Shown here piece after piece: positions 25,503 to 34,134 of a stretch of DNA of 45,766 nt (its first letter is position 1; each line of letters opens with the position of its first letter). Source of the DNA: a virus; the IMG/VR virus record IMGVR_UViG_3300031746_000045, positions 1-45,766 of that record. One strand, 5' to 3'. The notes under the pieces were generated by a model. It had not been told where the DNA came from. It searched no databases and saw only the letters and a program-made list of their open reading frames with translations. A program made the position numbers and the translations under genes.

Positions 25503-26342
25503 TTATACCTTTGGCATAACTGCATTATTCTCGTCTAATTCTAGTAAAGTATCATTTAAAGACTCTGTACTTGGAGTTAAATCATCGTCGCTATTTAATT
25601 CTAATAAACCTAATTGACCAAAATAATCATCTAAAGGTTTTAAATCTCCACCAGTATCCCTAACTAACAAACTAAATACTGTTCCAGGCACATTTCTAAA
25701 AACAAATATAAATCCAGACGTAGTAGATACAGCAATCAACATAGGTTTAGATATTGTTCCAGAAGCTGTAGGCTCCGTAGCAGTCAGCGCCCCAGCGGTA
25801 TCAGAACTTAAAAAATAAGTTAATCCAGCAGTCAAACCAGATAAACCACCAACCCATCCAATACACCTAATTGTAAACGTGTCAGCACTTTCTACATTAC
25901 TAACTAAACCTAATACATTACTTGAATTAGTTCCATTATTTGCTTGGGCTTTTACATAAATTGAGCCATTAAATCTAACAACATTACCTACTACAAATCC
26001 ATGACTAACCTGGTCTATTTCCTTATCAACAGACTGAGAAGATTCAGACGAAGCAACCGCAAAAATTGCCCAAACTGTTGTATAAACATAAAAAGTATTC
26101 TCATCATTAACATAAGCCATCATAGCTTCAAAAGGAGCATCAAAATACCAATGTGAAGGTGCAGATGGATTTACTTGCTTGGCAGTAGCAATGTAATTAT
26201 CATATCCAGTAAAATCGCCTGTGCCTACAGTAATAAGATAACGATAACCCTTAGCCTCTGAACCTACTGGTTGAGTAACCTTACTTTCTACGGGCTGTTG
26301 CCAGGAAAAATTTTCGGCTACGGGAGCTCTATACAGATTCAT
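25503..26342 (-). CDS. Fibre-type protein with DUF2793-like N-terminal domain
   Basis: 279 residues. The first 105 residues ([41 protein letters not shown]) match the N-terminal domain of the collagen-like protein encoded at 27617-28219 and resemble DUF2793 fibre domains. The rest is beta-rich with a HGFVVGNVVRFNG repeat-like strand. Its start lies 14 bases inside the end of the EDxHD endonuclease gene, and only a weak ribosome binding site precedes it. Confidence 0.72.
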   Translation of the reverse strand: MNLYRAPVAENFSWQQPVESKVTQPVGSEAKGYRYLITVGTGDFTGYDNYIATAKQVNPSAPSHWYFDAPFEAMMAYVNDENTFYVYTTVWAIFAVASSESSQSVDKEIDQVSHGFVVGNVVRFNGSIYVKAQANNGTNSSNVLGLVSNVESADTFTIRCIGWVGGLSGLTAGLTYFLSSDTAGALTATEPTASGTISKPMLIAVSTTSGFIFVFRNVPGTVFSLLVRDTGGDLKPLDDYFGQLGLLELNSDDDLTPSTESLNDTLLELDENNAVMPKV

Positions 26343-27462
26343 ATTTCATTTGTCCAATTTTAGTATTAAATTTAATTAATTTATCTGTTAATTTATTTAT
26401 ATCTTTCAATTCATTTTCCCAAACTATCAATGTTTTGTATCCATATTTTTTATATGCTTTCAATCTACGTTCGTCTCTTTCTTTCATTCCAGTTTTATTG
26501 TGCCAATAATCCCCATACAACTCTATTATTTTCTTTTGTCCATTTGTATTTATAAAGTCTGGACAAAATCCATCTATTATTAATTTTCCATCTCCAACAA
26601 ATTTATACTCTTTTAATAATAATTCTCGAAGTAACTCGTTAAGTAATTTTTCTGGTTTATTTGGTTTAACTTGTCTGCCTAACATAGAAGCAGTAATAAC
26701 CCTATCTTTAAATTCTTTATCGTTCCATTTTAACTTACTGGAACATGAACAACACCGTCTATTCCCAACATTCCAATTAGTATAACATATTTCTTTACCG
26801 CAATCCACACAATAATGTTTAACTATTTTTCTGCCGTCTATGTAACAAGGATTAGCTATTCCAAATCTATGCCTACCATACATGGGATTTTTATTGCCTT
26901 CAAATTTTCCTTTTAATGCTTCAGATATAGTTCTTCTAGGAATATTATATATTTTTAAATACCTATGAATAGTACCACCATCACAACATAAATCTTCTGC
27001 TATTCTACTAATAGGCATCTTTTTATTTATATATTTATCTACTAAAAGTTTTTTAGAAATTTTATGTTTAAAACGGGTATTAACTTCTCTAGGAAACTTG
27101 CCCTTCAATGACTCCTTCATAGTCCTAGTAGGTATTCCATATTTTTTAATATTTCTTAATATGGTGTCTACATCACATCCTAATAGTTTTCCTACCTGCC
27201 TAAGTGACAACGCATTTTCGATATACTCTTTAATTAAAAATTTTTTAGTAATACGATATTTAAAGGCTGGATTACCTTTACCAGAAAATATTTTTCTATG
27301 CAACTCGTATCTATCACGTTTCTCAATTTTATATCTTTTCAAGTATCTACTAAGAGTTGTTTTACCTAATCCCAACTCAAAAGCAACTTGCTTAATAGAT
27401 TTATTCTCAATTACATATTTTTGTATTACTAATTCCCTATCTGGATTTAATTTCTTTGACAT
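26329..27462 (-). CDS. EDxHD (Vsr-like) homing endonuclease with helix-turn-helix array
   Basis: 377 residues. Three helix-turn-helix repeats (about 8-45, 70-107, 128-165) are followed by an NPMYG-RFG-NP-Y-DGR linker, a four-cysteine zinc knuckle (CVDC ... CCSC), and a Vsr-fold nuclease (about 270-370) with PDFI, KKIIELYGDYWH and TLIVWENEL. This is the I-Bth0305I-type catalytic pattern. The C-terminal domain is nearly identical in sequence pattern to the endonuclease at 28278. It has its own sigma70-type promoter (27520-27549) behind the upstream gene's terminator and ends inside the next fibre gene. Confidence 0.88.
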   Translation of the reverse strand: MSKKLNPDRELVIQKYVIENKSIKQVAFELGLGKTTLSRYLKRYKIEKRDRYELHRKIFSGKGNPAFKYRITKKFLIKEYIENALSLRQVGKLLGCDVDTILRNIKKYGIPTRTMKESLKGKFPREVNTRFKHKISKKLLVDKYINKKMPISRIAEDLCCDGGTIHRYLKIYNIPRRTISEALKGKFEGNKNPMYGRHRFGIANPCYIDGRKIVKHYCVDCGKEICYTNWNVGNRRCCSCSSKLKWNDKEFKDRVITASMLGRQVKPNKPEKLLNELLRELLLKEYKFVGDGKLIIDGFCPDFINTNGQKKIIELYGDYWHNKTGMKERDERRLKAYKKYGYKTLIVWENELKDINKLTDKLIKFNTKIGQMKYESV

Positions 27463-27519
27463 TTATTTTCCTTTATTAGCTATTAAAATAACTTAAAACT
27501 CCTAAATACCTCTACTATA

Positions 27520-27549
27520 AGTATAACATATTAAATGCCACTTTGTCAA
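27520..27549 (-). promoter_or_regulatory. Sigma70-type promoter for the endonuclease gene
   Basis: On the minus strand TTGACA (27544-27549, perfect -35), an 18-base spacer and TATACT (27520-27525) precede the endonuclease ATG by about 58 bases. It lies just after the terminator of the upstream fibre gene, so the endonuclease can be expressed independently of late transcription. Confidence 0.62.
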
Positions 27550-27567
27550 GGGCTAAACCAAAATATT

Positions 27568-27608
27568 TTAGAAAAGCTGAGAAGGGAGCCTTAACTCCCC
27601 TCTCAGTT
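27568..27608 (-). terminator. Intrinsic terminator of the collagen-like gene
   Basis: The arms CTGAGAAGGGAG (27577-27588) and CTCCCCTCTCAG (27595-27606) pair at 11 of 12 positions around a 6-base loop. On the minus strand the stem is followed by CTTTTCTAAAATATTTT. It lies 10 bases after the stop of the gene at 27617, and is the strongest terminator in the window. Confidence 0.82.
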
Positions 27609-27616
27609 AATTTTCG

Positions 27617-28219
27617 TTAGACTGCTGTAGCTTCAATGAAAAGTACCCTCAAGTCAGCCGAGTACGTGGCTCCAGGCCCTGTCGGACCAGTTGGACCAGT
27701 TGGACCATTAAGACCAGTTGCTCCAGTTGGACCAGTTGGACCATTAAGACCAGTTGCTCCAGTTGGACCAGTTGGACCATTAAGACCAGTTGCTCCAGTT
27801 GGACCAGTTGGACCTTCGTTACCTGTAGCTCCAGTTGGACCAGTTGGACCATTAAGACCTGTATCTCCAGTTGGACCAGTTGGACCATTAAGACCAGTTG
27901 CTCCAGTTGGACCAGTTGGACCAACTACGCTCCAAATTGCCCAAGCTGCGCCTTCATACTTGTAATGCTCATCTTCATCTTTAATGTAGGTTATCATTCC
28001 TTCTAAAGGAGCATCAAAGTAAAAATCTGTTGATAAAGTTGGATTTAATATTTTTGCTGTTGCTATTTTTTTATCTTCGCCAGTAAAAATACCTCTACCA
28101 ACCCCAGAAATTAAATATCTATACCCCTTAGCCTCCGAACCTGCTGGAATATTGGCTTTAGTATCGCAAGCTTGCTGCCACTCAAAAGAACCAGCTTCTA
28201 CCACTCTATAAGTTGCCAT
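27617..28219 (-). CDS. Collagen-like fibre protein with DUF2793-like head
   Basis: 200 residues. The N-terminal 100 residues ([44 protein letters not shown]) are paralogous to those of the 279-residue protein downstream. A collagen-like block of Gly-Pro-Thr/Gly-Leu-Asn triplets follows (about 99-183), then a 17-residue end. The ribosome binding site (GAAAGGAG) is good. It probably forms a flexible triple-helical stalk on the virion. It is flanked on both sides by related EDxHD endonuclease genes. Confidence 0.82.
   Translation of the reverse strand: MATYRVVEAGSFEWQQACDTKANIPAGSEAKGYRYLISGVGRGIFTGEDKKIATAKILNPTLSTDFYFDAPLEGMITYIKDEDEHYKYEGAAWAIWSVVGPTGPTGATGLNGPTGPTGDTGLNGPTGPTGATGNEGPTGPTGATGLNGPTGPTGATGLNGPTGPTGATGLNGPTGPTGPTGPGATYSADLRVLFIEATAV
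27680..27931. repeat. 36-base tandem repeats encoding collagen-like triplets
   Basis: The coding sequence repeats with a 36-base unit (12 residues: [12 protein letters not shown]), seven units with small changes. The units are nearly identical at the DNA level, which suggests recent expansion by slippage or recombination. The open plus-strand frame over the same stretch is only its complement. Confidence 0.8.
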
Positions 28220-28264
28220 TTTTGTTATTCTCCTTTCTTATTTATTTCACTAAAATATTCATTT

Positions 28265-28280
28265 TAGTAAGCGCTTACTA
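28265..28280. repeat. Perfect 16-base palindrome plus hairpin after an endonuclease gene
   Basis: TAGTAAGCGCTTACTA is a perfect palindrome that includes the stop codon of the endonuclease at 28278. A second inverted repeat, CTAAAAT-4 bases-ATTTTAG, lies directly beside it (28252-28269). There is no U-run, so it is not a standard terminator. It may be a processing site, a protein-binding site, or part of the endonuclease insertion site. Confidence 0.6.
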
Positions 28281-29030
28281 CACGTTTTTAATATTATTGT
28301 ATTCAATTAATCTTTTCTTAAGATTATCTATACTCTTTAATTCATGTTCCCAAACTATTAACGTCCTATAACCATATTTTTTGTAAGCTTTTATCCTTCT
28401 TTTATCTCTTTCTTTCATTCCAGTTTTATTGTGCCAATAATCCCCATACAACTCTATTATTTTCTTCTGTCCATTACAATTTATAAAATCTGGGAAAAAT
28501 CCGTCTATACAAATCTTTCCATTACCAACAAATTTATAACTTTTACCAAATAAATCCATTAATATATTAGATAAAGACTTCTCTGCTTTATTTTGAGGAA
28601 CTCTTAATGCTTTTAATGTATTAGTTATAACTCTTTCTTTATTCTTTGGATTTTTATACCATTCTTTAACTTTTCTTATTTGCTCATAATTCTTCTTCCC
28701 AAACATGCTACCATATTTTCCTTTCCTGCCATGTAAAGGTATACCATAATCCTTAAGGTATCTCATAATAGTACCTTCACTAACACCATAACTAATTGCT
28801 AATTTATCAATTGGTTCTGCGTCTAAGTATCTTTTCTCTAATTCTTCTTTTTTAATTAAATTTATAAATCTAGGAGTGCACTTTGGCCTTGCTTTTATAC
28901 CAAAATCTTTTAAATTAGTACAAATAACAGATACAGCACAACCATACTCTTCAGCAAGTTGCCATTGATGCTTTCCTTCATCTATATATTTTCGTCTTAA
29001 TTCTTCTTTATTAAATTTTATTTTTAACAT
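28278..29030 (-). CDS. EDxHD (Vsr-like) homing endonuclease, shorter paralogue
   Basis: 250 residues. Two helix-turn-helix repeats (about 5-42 and 60-97) are joined to a Vsr-fold nuclease (about 145-245) with PDFI, KKIIELYGDYWH, a KERDKRRIKAYKKYGY helix and TLIVWEHEL. The last 80 residues closely match the endonuclease at 26329. It lacks the third helix-turn-helix and the zinc knuckle. It starts 3 bases after the stop of the 63-residue gene and sits between two virion genes. Confidence 0.87.
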   Translation of the reverse strand: MLKIKFNKEELRRKYIDEGKHQWQLAEEYGCAVSVICTNLKDFGIKARPKCTPRFINLIKKEELEKRYLDAEPIDKLAISYGVSEGTIMRYLKDYGIPLHGRKGKYGSMFGKKNYEQIRKVKEWYKNPKNKERVITNTLKALRVPQNKAEKSLSNILMDLFGKSYKFVGNGKICIDGFFPDFINCNGQKKIIELYGDYWHNKTGMKERDKRRIKAYKKYGYRTLIVWEHELKSIDNLKKRLIEYNNIKNV

Positions 29031-29033
29031 TTA

Positions 29034-29225
29034 TTAACTTTCAAATAAAAATAGTCTGAGGTCTGAATCGTGGGTCATTAAAGGCTCATACGCCACTGAC
29101 CCGTCTGCCTGAACTTTTAAAACATAGCCCTTTGGATAAGAAGTCCCAGAAAGCCTAGTCTCATCTATGGTTTTTTCTTTTATATCTTTGCCGCCGTGAA
29201 TTTGGTTGTAACGCTCTGCACACAT
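29034..29225 (-). CDS. Small virion-associated hypothetical protein
   Basis: 63 residues. The C-terminal half (GYVLKVQADGSVAYEPL then THDSDLRLFLFES) matches the style of short beta-structured fibre or collar proteins, and its ending resembles that of the neighbouring 200-residue fibre ([10 protein letters not shown]). A ribosome binding site (AAGGAAG) is present. Function unknown; likely a small structural or linker protein. Confidence 0.62.
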   Translation of the reverse strand: MCAERYNQIHGGKDIKEKTIDETRLSGTSYPKGYVLKVQADGSVAYEPLMTHDSDLRLFLFES

Positions 29226-29236
29226 AGGAGACTTCC

Positions 29237-29449
29237 TTATTTTTCTTCTTTTTTAGGAGAATCTAAAAACTTACAAATTACGTAATCTACATCTGTAGGC
29301 TTTACCTTTTTAGTATTCTCATAAGCTACAAACAGTTCTCCACGTATGGATAGCTTCAAACCTGCTTTTTTATTTTTAAATTCTCTTTTCCAGCCAACTC
29401 CAACTTTTTCTATTTGTGGCCTTTCTTCTCTCTTTTTAGCTTCATCCAT
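29237..29449 (-). CDS. Small hypothetical protein
   Basis: 70 residues, charged N- and C-termini around a beta-hairpin-like middle (KKAGLKLSIRGELFVAYEN). It has a strong AGGAGG ribosome binding site and is the first gene after promoter copy 2 (transcript leader about 30 bases). No family recognised. Confidence 0.7.
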   Translation of the reverse strand: MDEAKKREERPQIEKVGVGWKREFKNKKAGLKLSIRGELFVAYENTKKVKPTDVDYVICKFLDSPKKEEK

Positions 29450-29487
29450 CTTTCAACCTCCTGGTTTTGTGGGTTATCTTCTACTTA

Positions 29488-29519
29488 TATTATACGACGG
29501 AAAATGACTTTTGGGACAA
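29488..29519 (-). promoter_or_regulatory. Late promoter-like element, copy 2
   Basis: The minus strand reads TTGTCCCAA, 13 bases, TCGTATAATA, identical in both blocks and gap to the elements at 21538 and 40757. It lies directly after the stop of the 86-residue gene, ahead of the fibre and connector genes. Confidence 0.75.
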
Positions 29520-29520
29520 G

Positions 29521-29781
29521 TTATTTTTTAATAATCCAAACTTCTAGATGTTCTCCTAAATCTGGCACATAATTAAACTTTATTTGTGTGTCACTGAGTT
29601 CTATATAATCTTTAAGGGCTCCTACTATTCTTTCTAAGCCATTAAGAAAAACTAAAATTTTACCAGATACATAAGCTGCTGGAACTGTAAAGGTATCTGT
29701 GATACCGTTTATTTGGCTTGTGAGTTCATATTGATTCCAATATGTTGGGTCTGAAAGACGGCCCCCTTTAACATCTACCAC
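29521..29781 (-). CDS. Small fibre-type beta protein
   Basis: 86 residues. The pattern TSQINGITDTFTVPAAYVSG then ILVFLNGLERIVG and IKFNYVPDLGEHLEVWII is typical of short repeats in phage fibres that form a beta-sandwich. It lies 14 bases after the 752-residue beta-helix protein and may cap or attach it. Confidence 0.7.
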   Translation of the reverse strand: MVDVKGGRLSDPTYWNQYELTSQINGITDTFTVPAAYVSGKILVFLNGLERIVGALKDYIELSDTQIKFNYVPDLGEHLEVWIIKK

Positions 29782-29795
29782 AAAATTTCTCCTTA

Positions 29796-32054
29796 TTACG
29801 GAATTATTAAAGTTATTGACATTTGATAAATTGGTTCAGTATTTATATTTTTAATTTTATGCTGCGTAGTTGATATTCTTGTAACTGAAACCTTACTATC
29901 ACCTAATCTTCTTGTGTATCCTGGAGAACAATGAATCTGGATTGTATCTAATTCTGGTGTATAATCTTCAACAGTACTTTTTAAAGATGCAACTATATCT
30001 AATGTGCCAGCCACAAATAATAAATCCCAATCATCTTTAATTAAAGCTATTAATTCAACAGCAGTATTTCCTTGTGTATCTATATTAGCTAAGGCAACTG
30101 TATCCCAAGTAGCCCCATTCCATTTTTTCCAAGTTACTCTGTTATCTAAGCTAACTAAAAATTTAATTTGAGTACCTGCTGGCTCAGTTGTAATTGGGTC
30201 TATCTGTACAATATTTTGCCAAGAACTTGTATTAATCTGATTAGTATTTGTTCTAACATACCATCCTTTTGTAATATCATAGTATCCAACATTTTCTCTT
30301 CCAGACCCACTATTATATCTGAAATCAACTTCTGATTGATTTAATATTTTATCTTTGTAAATTACTACTTCATCTATGTCACCAGTAAATAACCAACCAC
30401 CATTTCTTGAACCAATACAAAATTGTCTTTCAGTTAGTATAGATAAAACAGTAGTTCCAGAAGTTGCTCCATCATTTAAAACACTATCTACATAGATATG
30501 AAGTCCTGTGGGTGTATTAGAACCATCATAAGTACAAATTATCTGATGCCAATTACCATCGTTTATGGTTGTGGTTGTGGATAACCTTTGAATTTGGCGA
30601 GTTAAACCCCCACCTCTTAAAAGAAAATTAACTTGACCATTATTAAGGGCAACTTGCCAACCTGTATATCCTTCTGTACTAAGATTAGACATTTTACAAA
30701 CTACCATATGTTGTCCACCAGCATAAGTAGTTCTAACCCAAAACTCAACTGAAAATAATGTAGAATATTCAAAAGCTGCAATTTCACCACAACCAATATA
30801 TTGTGCTAGAGCTGGATTAAAATTTTTAGCTTTATTTAGTTTACCGTCTATAATTGTTGGTAATCCATAACCTGTTCCATTTCTATTATTTCCTGAACAA
30901 TCTGCAACAAGTGTTCCACTTAGTTCATTTAAATGATAATGAGCATACGGAGATAGTACTTGAGTATTTTCTAAAACTAATAACCCATCTCTAAAATCCG
31001 TCTTAGTATCATCTTCTTCATAATAGTTTGGCCTATCTACTTCATCAAAATCAAGAGTTTCATCAACTTCAGAAGCTAATCCATATATTTCTGTGACTAC
31101 TTGATGTGGTAATGTTGGAGCAGAGTGATTAACTACCATTTCTTCATTTGGCAATAATTTATCTTGTGTATATGTTTCTATTTTTAATACCCCTCCTGGA
31201 GAACTTTTCAATGCTTCTAAAGCATCCTTAACAGTTACCCCAGTAACTGAAGAATCATTATTTACATTGCTTGCTTTTGTAGTTCTATTTAATGTTGCTC
31301 CTGGATTTACTGTTACATTTGAACCACCTTCTGTATCTGCATCTATATTTAAAGTCGCACCTACATTTAAAATAAAGTTTGAACTTCCTGCTCTATTTCC
31401 ATAAGCTGAAGCAATAACTGTTCCATTTAATGTAACTTGGAAAGGTGTATTTATATCTGCATTATTGATGTTAAATTCTTTATTTTCTGCAACAAATGTA
31501 GAATAATAACCACCACCCATTAAATAAGCATATACATTTGTTAGATTGCAATTAGCATAAAATAATCCACCCCAAACTTGTAAATATTCATCATCTGTAG
31601 GAACTGTTGGATTTATATTCCAGTCAGAGCCAGTAATATTACAGTCTATTGCATTGATGGCAATATGAGATGCTGAACAAATTAGACCACCACTAATTCT
31701 AAGCCCAACAAAGGTTATTTGTTCTGGAGTAGGAGAGCCTGGATTGGTTACTGTAATTAAACCAGATATTCTGGCTCCTTGAACTCCACAACTTCTAAAA
31801 GTTACATAAACTTTATTTATAGTTATTGGGTCAGAATAATAAGGACCTGGAGAAATCTCTATAAGATACTTGTTAGTTGCTGAGGAAGAAACAACAGCAT
31901 CAATAGCTGCTTGGATGGTTTTGAAAGGTTTTGTTACACTACCATTTTCTAAGTATGTATCTGTTCTTTTATTGTCTACATGTAAGGTATTTGTTACAGG
32001 TGTTGCGAGGTATTCATCTCTGTTTTTTCCATGAAACTTATGACTTCCGCACAT
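29796..32054 (-). CDS. Beta-helix plus LamG virion surface protein (spike-like)
   Basis: 752 residues. After a short N-terminal anchor, GSVTKPFKTIQAAIDAV (about 38-54) opens a right-handed beta-helix of the pectate-lyase type (to about 290). A linker precedes a LamG jelly roll (about 370-575, with FSVEFWVRTTY, GNWHQIICTYDG and GDIDEVVIYKD), and a beta-rich C-terminal domain ends the protein. It could bind or degrade surface sugars. No catalytic residues can be assigned safely. The position near the capsid gene suggests a capsid decoration or spike. Confidence 0.8.
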   Translation of the reverse strand: MCGSHKFHGKNRDEYLATPVTNTLHVDNKRTDTYLENGSVTKPFKTIQAAIDAVVSSSATNKYLIEISPGPYYSDPITINKVYVTFRSCGVQGARISGLITVTNPGSPTPEQITFVGLRISGGLICSASHIAINAIDCNITGSDWNINPTVPTDDEYLQVWGGLFYANCNLTNVYAYLMGGGYYSTFVAENKEFNINNADINTPFQVTLNGTVIASAYGNRAGSSNFILNVGATLNIDADTEGGSNVTVNPGATLNRTTKASNVNNDSSVTGVTVKDALEALKSSPGGVLKIETYTQDKLLPNEEMVVNHSAPTLPHQVVTEIYGLASEVDETLDFDEVDRPNYYEEDDTKTDFRDGLLVLENTQVLSPYAHYHLNELSGTLVADCSGNNRNGTGYGLPTIIDGKLNKAKNFNPALAQYIGCGEIAAFEYSTLFSVEFWVRTTYAGGQHMVVCKMSNLSTEGYTGWQVALNNGQVNFLLRGGGLTRQIQRLSTTTTINDGNWHQIICTYDGSNTPTGLHIYVDSVLNDGATSGTTVLSILTERQFCIGSRNGGWLFTGDIDEVVIYKDKILNQSEVDFRYNSGSGRENVGYYDITKGWYVRTNTNQINTSSWQNIVQIDPITTEPAGTQIKFLVSLDNRVTWKKWNGATWDTVALANIDTQGNTAVELIALIKDDWDLLFVAGTLDIVASLKSTVEDYTPELDTIQIHCSPGYTRRLGDSKVSVTRISTTQHKIKNINTEPIYQMSITLIIP

Positions 32055-32124
32055 ATTCTTTCTCCTTTATTATGCAATAAATTATTTATGCACCGTAGAC
32101 ACTCTACGATTCACAATAAAGTTA

Positions 32125-32625
32125 TTATTCAACCGAAAGTAATTCATAGAGGCAATTATCAGCAGATGCTTTAATTTTCAAATTAGCAATTGCACAGTCA
32201 ATATCTAAAATATATCCAGGTTGTACTGTTCTCCAATTTGTCCCTGAATCAAAGGAAACTAATAGATTCTTAACGGTATCCATGTTTTCAATTTGAACAT
32301 GCTTAGTTGTTCCTGCAAAAGTAACAGTGGCAGAAGCAATATTCGCAGTACCATTATAATGTTTTGGTGTTCCAGTACTAATAATAGTAACAACACCCTC
32401 TACATAAACTGTGCCGTCTGCCTTTGTTTTGAGATATGTTGTATGGTCCTTAGTGTTATCTGTGGAACCGACTTGAATATTATTAATTTCCAAGGTGAGT
32501 GAATCTACTGACAATTCTGTATCGACGACTAAACGGAAGCTGCCGTCGGACTGCTTTGTACATGCGAGTGGTTTAAAATCACCAGGTAATCCTGCCTCAT
32601 ATAAACATCCATATAATTGTGCCAT
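32125..32625 (-). CDS. Small beta-rich virion protein, probable decoration protein
   Basis: 166 residues, almost all beta strands, Thr/Val-rich, with a C-terminal domain (VQIENMDTVKNLLVSFDSG through GYILDIDCAIANLKIKAS) typical of small jelly-roll virion proteins. A strong ribosome binding site (AGGAG) lies next to a small stem (CTAAAG-5 bases-CTTTAG, 32637-32653). Probably a head decoration protein, from composition and position. Confidence 0.65.
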   Translation of the reverse strand: MAQLYGCLYEAGLPGDFKPLACTKQSDGSFRLVVDTELSVDSLTLEINNIQVGSTDNTKDHTTYLKTKADGTVYVEGVVTIISTGTPKHYNGTANIASATVTFAGTTKHVQIENMDTVKNLLVSFDSGTNWRTVQPGYILDIDCAIANLKIKASADNCLYELLSVE

Positions 32626-32748
32626 TTTATTTTCTCCTAAAGTTTTTCTTTAGTCTTTCCGCAGATTATTTATTCACATTGTGAGTTTTGTGTCGAGAAT
32701 TTATTTCTCATTTTTTATAGCTCCGACTAATAGAGCTTGACTTTTATT

Positions 32749-32991
32749 TTAAATTTCTATTTTCCCACGTAGGTAACTAACATCCTCTGCTAATTTTATA
32801 ACCTTATTTTTAATACAAACTTGCTCATCTGATAAATCATCAACTTTCTTATTGATGTGAAAAAGGTCGTTAGAGACGAGCTTATCGTGGAGTAGTTTAT
32901 TAAAAATACAAGCACACACAATACCTATACCATTAAGCAGAGATAGAATAAAAGTCCAAAATTTCCAATCTGTAAACGCATTATAATCCAT
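32749..32991 (-). CDS. Small membrane protein with coiled coil
   Basis: 80 residues with one hydrophobic helix (about 10-33, FWTFILSLLNGIGIVCACIF) and a C-terminal coiled coil (45-80). It may have a holin-like or membrane-tethering role, since no other lysis gene is visible. The arrangement is the reverse of XhlA-type proteins (coiled coil first). It lies downstream of the capsid gene. Function unproven. Confidence 0.62.
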   Translation of the reverse strand: MDYNAFTDWKFWTFILSLLNGIGIVCACIFNKLLHDKLVSNDLFHINKKVDDLSDEQVCIKNKVIKLAEDVSYLRGKIEI

Positions 32992-33017
32992 ATCAATATC
33001 CTAAGTTGCATCCATTA

Positions 33018-33060
33018 TTTTTTAAAGCCCTTCAGTAGGGCCGACCTTAGCCAGCCCTAC
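33018..33060 (-). terminator. GC-rich alternative hairpins behind the capsid gene
   Basis: Two mutually exclusive stems can form on the minus strand: GTAGGGC with GCCCTAC (33054-33060 and 33035-33041, 12-base loop), or GCCC with GGGC (33038-33041 and 33027-33030) followed by TTTAAAAAA. The GC-rich patch stands out in an AT-rich spacer about 40 bases after the capsid stop. It could reduce read-through from the most highly expressed gene. Confidence 0.42.
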
Positions 33061-33097
33061 CTTAGGCATATTTTTAACATGCTAAACTTATCTAAGA

Positions 33098-34075
33098 TTA
33101 AAGACCATTCGGTAAGGCAGTGACTTCACAAAGTCCTTCAACATGCTGGACTGTGAAACCAATACGCTCAGAAATGGCAATTTCTACAGAATCTGTAGAA
33201 ACAACTTTATCTTGGTCAAATTTAACCTGCCGTCTGTCGCCTATAATAGGATAACCTTTATTAACTAAAATAGCAACACCTTTATTGGCATTTACAGGAA
33301 CATACAATTTGGCTTCATCCGTATTATCCAAAGGAATATACGCATTTTCCACGATTGTAATACCCATAATTTTGCCGACTTCACCAGAAAGAATAGTAGC
33401 ATTTACACCATATTTATCAATGGTCAATACTTGTTCAATCTGACGAAGTGCAGAAGCTGTATAAGGATTAACCATAAGAACCAAGCTTTTTACGTCTCGG
33501 CCATTAACCCCCAACTTCCTGCGAGCAGCTTCAATAGTGGCTATTAAACTAACACCATAGGCCACTGTTTGTGCAGCGTCTTTAGCTAACTTGAGCAATC
33601 CATCAAAAGCGTTACGTCTATCAGAAGCAGCAGCAAACACAACATACTTTCCAACCACCATAGCTTCCTCTTCGGCCTTGGCTATTGCCTCGGCAAAAGA
33701 ATTTTTAATTATCGGCATCATAGCTATTTTAGCGTCTTCATCAGATTCGTTAGAAACCTGAATATAACCCATTAACTTTTTAGCCTCTAATTTAACAGAA
33801 CCAGCAGCTGCAAAAGTAGGTTTGCTTTCTGTAGGTGCAACGGCTTCGGTAGACATGTAATAAACACTAGCATCACCAGTTACTTTAGGAATATATATCG
33901 TCGAAGCAGTCATTGTAATAGCTGTAAAAAGTTGTCTACACCAATTCTTTTCACGAACTAAATTAATGAACTCCGTAGCGTATTCCTTTGGGATAAAATC
34001 TCCCTCTTCATTGGAAACTAAGGCTTTTTCCACGTTAATACCGATTGCTTTCTTAATCGCATCGTCTAAACTCAT
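33098..34075 (-). CDS. Major capsid protein, HK97 fold
   Basis: 325 residues. The pattern fits HK97-type capsid proteins: an N-terminal arm, the FTAITMTASTIYIPKVTGDASVY strand region (E-loop side), KKLMGYIQVSNESDEDA, the spine helix AEAIAKAEEEAMVVG, and the C-terminal strands GYPIIGDRRQVKFDQ and ISERIGFTVQ. The ribosome binding site is strong (AAAGGAG). It follows the protease-scaffold gene as usual. No long N-terminal delta domain is present, consistent with a separate or fused scaffold upstream. Confidence 0.9.
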   Translation of the reverse strand: MSLDDAIKKAIGINVEKALVSNEEGDFIPKEYATEFINLVREKNWCRQLFTAITMTASTIYIPKVTGDASVYYMSTEAVAPTESKPTFAAAGSVKLEAKKLMGYIQVSNESDEDAKIAMMPIIKNSFAEAIAKAEEEAMVVGKYVVFAAASDRRNAFDGLLKLAKDAAQTVAYGVSLIATIEAARRKLGVNGRDVKSLVLMVNPYTASALRQIEQVLTIDKYGVNATILSGEVGKIMGITIVENAYIPLDNTDEAKLYVPVNANKGVAILVNKGYPIIGDRRQVKFDQDKVVSTDSVEIAISERIGFTVQHVEGLCEVTALPNGL

Positions 34076-34134
34076 ATTATTATTTCTCCTTTCTCAAAAA
34101 TTTGACTCCTAATAAATAGGTAGATTAACTTTTT

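Noticed and set aside
27636-27965. Plus-strand Gly-Pro-Val repeat protein opposite the collagen-like gene
   Set aside because: It is the complement of the 36-base collagen-coding repeats, which give open frames in several phases. The minus-strand gene has the ribosome binding site, a conserved N-terminal domain and a terminator.
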